64,000 nucleotides of DNA from Panagrolaimus kolymaensis (Eukaryota > Nematoda > Chromadorea > Rhabditida > Panagrolaimidae). The translations under genes were made by a program, and so were the position numbers. Below are positions 62,686 through 64,000 of the stretch, piece after piece; the first letter of the stretch is position 1, and each line of letters begins with the position of its first letter. The DNA is taken from assembly GCA_028622995.1 (NCBI GenBank), contig JAJQJQ010000005.1:372001-436000 (forward strand), written 5' to 3'. The notes beneath the pieces are model-generated. The model ran no database searches. It saw only the letters and a list, made by a program, of their open reading frames with translations, and was not told where the DNA came from.

Positions 62686-62892
62686 ATCTTTGACTATCTT
62701 TGTTTCGGTTATGTTTCTCAAAAAATTTTATTTGTGTATGAGGTTTGATCTGCCAACCGTATGGAAGGCGGTCTGCCGCGGCGTTATACTGATTTTTGGT
62801 TCGCCATTACGGGAACGTCCATACATAAATCTCAAACTGGGATAAGCTAACCGAATAATAAGATAGTTGAAGCAATGAAGGAATAAGATAGC
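62686..62892. repeat. Direct repeat, copy 2 (207 bases)
   Basis: Second copy of 62386-62592. Sharp ends on both sides and near-perfect identity suggest a recent tandem duplication with a 300-base period, or selection on a small RNA gene pair. Confidence 0.95.
62759..62824 (+). ncRNA. Structured small-RNA candidate with Sm-like motif, copy 2
   Basis: Identical in sequence to 62459-62524 within the second direct repeat, so the same fold applies: outer GTATGG/CCATAC, hairpin with TCTG loop, GATTTTTGG, and a 3' hairpin. Confidence 0.45.
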
Positions 62893-63646
62893 AATAACTA
62901 AACAAATCTTCTTTTACTACCAAAAAAGCGAAAATTCCCTTCGCATCCGAAAGCTTTTCAAGCAACACGATGTCACTTACTACCATCCAAATTAGGATAA
63001 ACAAGCTGATTTAACTTTTTAATAAAATAATATGACAGGATAATCATCTAATGAAGAACTAAAGCATGTCCATCATGAATTTACTTTTTCGGCTAATCCT
63101 AGTGGAATTATAACAATAGTAAGATTTATTGTAAGTCTTACTTGTAAAATTTTATGGCAACTTTGACCTGGAAGTAGTTAAACCTCTTGACTATAGCACC
63201 TTACTAACGGTTGTTAGAGTTGATTAGTGTTATTATTTTGTTGGTGATTTATTTTGTATGTATTTTCTTGGATAATAAAGTGTTTATTTTGTGTGTGTCT
63301 TTTTTTGGTAGCAAAATCTTGTGAGTAATATCTTGAATGAAAGTTAGTTAGTGTGTGTCGGTGATTTTTTATAATCGCATATAATTATAGCTTGCAAATT
63401 TAATGATAAATATGCTCATTGAATTCATAATCTCCACAAAAATCCTATCATCAACAACTGTTTTTCGTATAATGAAATGTCATAAAGACACTAAGTTTCT
63501 TTCTTTAGTTAAACAAAAATTAAGACAAAGCTAAAGCAATAATACACCCATAGAAAAAACGACGAAAAAAGATTAAACTTTATTAGTTTATTAAAGCTTT
63601 CAAATTAACAACAACAAAAGAAAAACAAAAAATAACAATTAGGTAA
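62893..63646. other. Intergenic, about 750 bases
   Basis: No gene is supported. A small hairpin AGTAAGA/TCTTACT lies at about 63119-63143. An AATAAA-type signal is near 63274. Confidence 0.35.
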
Positions 63647-63988
63647 TCACAATGAAAAAATTTTAAAATTAAAAGTTTTAGGTTCAATTCCATCTATTCT
63701 TTGAGAATGCGACCATTCTTCTTCTTTTGATTTTGATTGATAAACAGGAAGAGGTTGTCCAAAGATACAACAATATTTTGATAGTTGTTCTGTTACCGAA
63801 GTCTTTCCACAGGTATTACATAAATATTTTTTCATACGATATTGACGGCTCGTTGTTTCTTTTAACTCCACGGGTAAAGGTTCATCCGAAGTTGATAGGC
63901 TTTTGTAATTACTAAAAAATGAAAGTTAATCTTTGAGCATTAATTAAATCAACAAAAATACTTACCAAGTCTTAATGTGTTCTGCCAT
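63647..63988 (-). CDS. Small Cys-containing (zinc-ribbon-like) protein, 95 residues
   Basis: Exons 63988-63966 and 63911-63647 join in phase (MAEHIKT-C-NYKSLSTSDE) across a 54-base intron with a GTAAGT donor and TTTTTTAG acceptor. The product has RQYRMKKYLCNTCGKTSVTE, with a CNTC pair, then KYCCIFGQPLPVYQ with a Cys-Cys pair about 14 residues later, spacing that could bind one zinc ion. There is no signal peptide and no membrane segment. It ends IEPKTFNFKIF. The family is not recognised. The start is the first ATG in an exon that begins close to the window edge, so a longer 5' end cannot be excluded. Confidence 0.55.
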
Positions 63989-64000
63989 TTTTACACCATC

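Noticed and set aside
62428..62721. Minus-strand 97-codon frame across the direct repeat
   Set aside because: It covers one repeat and the unrelated spacer, and the second copy is read in another frame; a structured RNA explains the conserved block better.
62386..62892. CRISPR-like or retroviral long-terminal-repeat interpretation of the two direct repeats
   Set aside because: Only two units with a 93-base spacer, no TG/CA ends and no coding body between them.

Overview
The window is AT-rich eukaryotic DNA with short spliced exons, many introns of 40-100 bases with GTAAGT/GTATGT donors and TTTTCAG or TTTTTAG acceptors, and several start codons lying a few bases after a TTTCAG/TTTTTAG site, as in trans-spliced genes. 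Two SXP/RAL-2 type secreted proteins, a BEC-1-like beclin N-terminus and an F-box-like family that I associate with nematodes point to a nematode. I cannot name the species.

Layout. 0-14 kb is gene-dense: a partial charged, nuclear-looking gene (minus), a small unknown protein, a secreted Gln/Pro-rich protein, a beclin N-terminal half, two SXP/RAL-2 secreted proteins (one with a Gly/Phe/Gln minisatellite and a GPI-like tail), a single-pass membrane protein and an acyl-protein thioesterase. 14-18.5 kb is a minus-strand locus whose 2.4 kb intron holds a complete glycosyltransferase gene on the opposite strand. 18.5-26 kb is nearly gene-free homopolymer-rich DNA with part of a Lys/Glu-rich coiled-coil gene. 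26.2-54.0 kb is one very large gene for an SLC4A11-type transporter: three alternative N-terminal exon sets spread over 23 kb, followed by eleven compact core exons. Its introns contain two abutting TTAA-flanked foldback elements, a GGATCC-containing tandem repeat and tRNA-like SINE candidates. 54-60.3 kb holds a small membrane protein (minus), an F-box-like protein, a three-unit polyubiquitin gene (minus) and a BAR-domain protein.

60.3-63 kb is the most unusual region. Two loci 365 bases apart each carry a pair of hairpins that together supply every core nucleotide of a hammerhead ribozyme, in a split and permuted order. Between the two loci, stems I, II, III and an outer stem all change sequence while keeping pairing. 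Just downstream, a 207-base block is repeated exactly 300 bases apart and contains another compact structured-RNA candidate with an Sm-like motif. A small Cys-containing protein gene closes the window. All gene models are read by eye from reading frames, splice consensus and phase; no search or transcript data were used.
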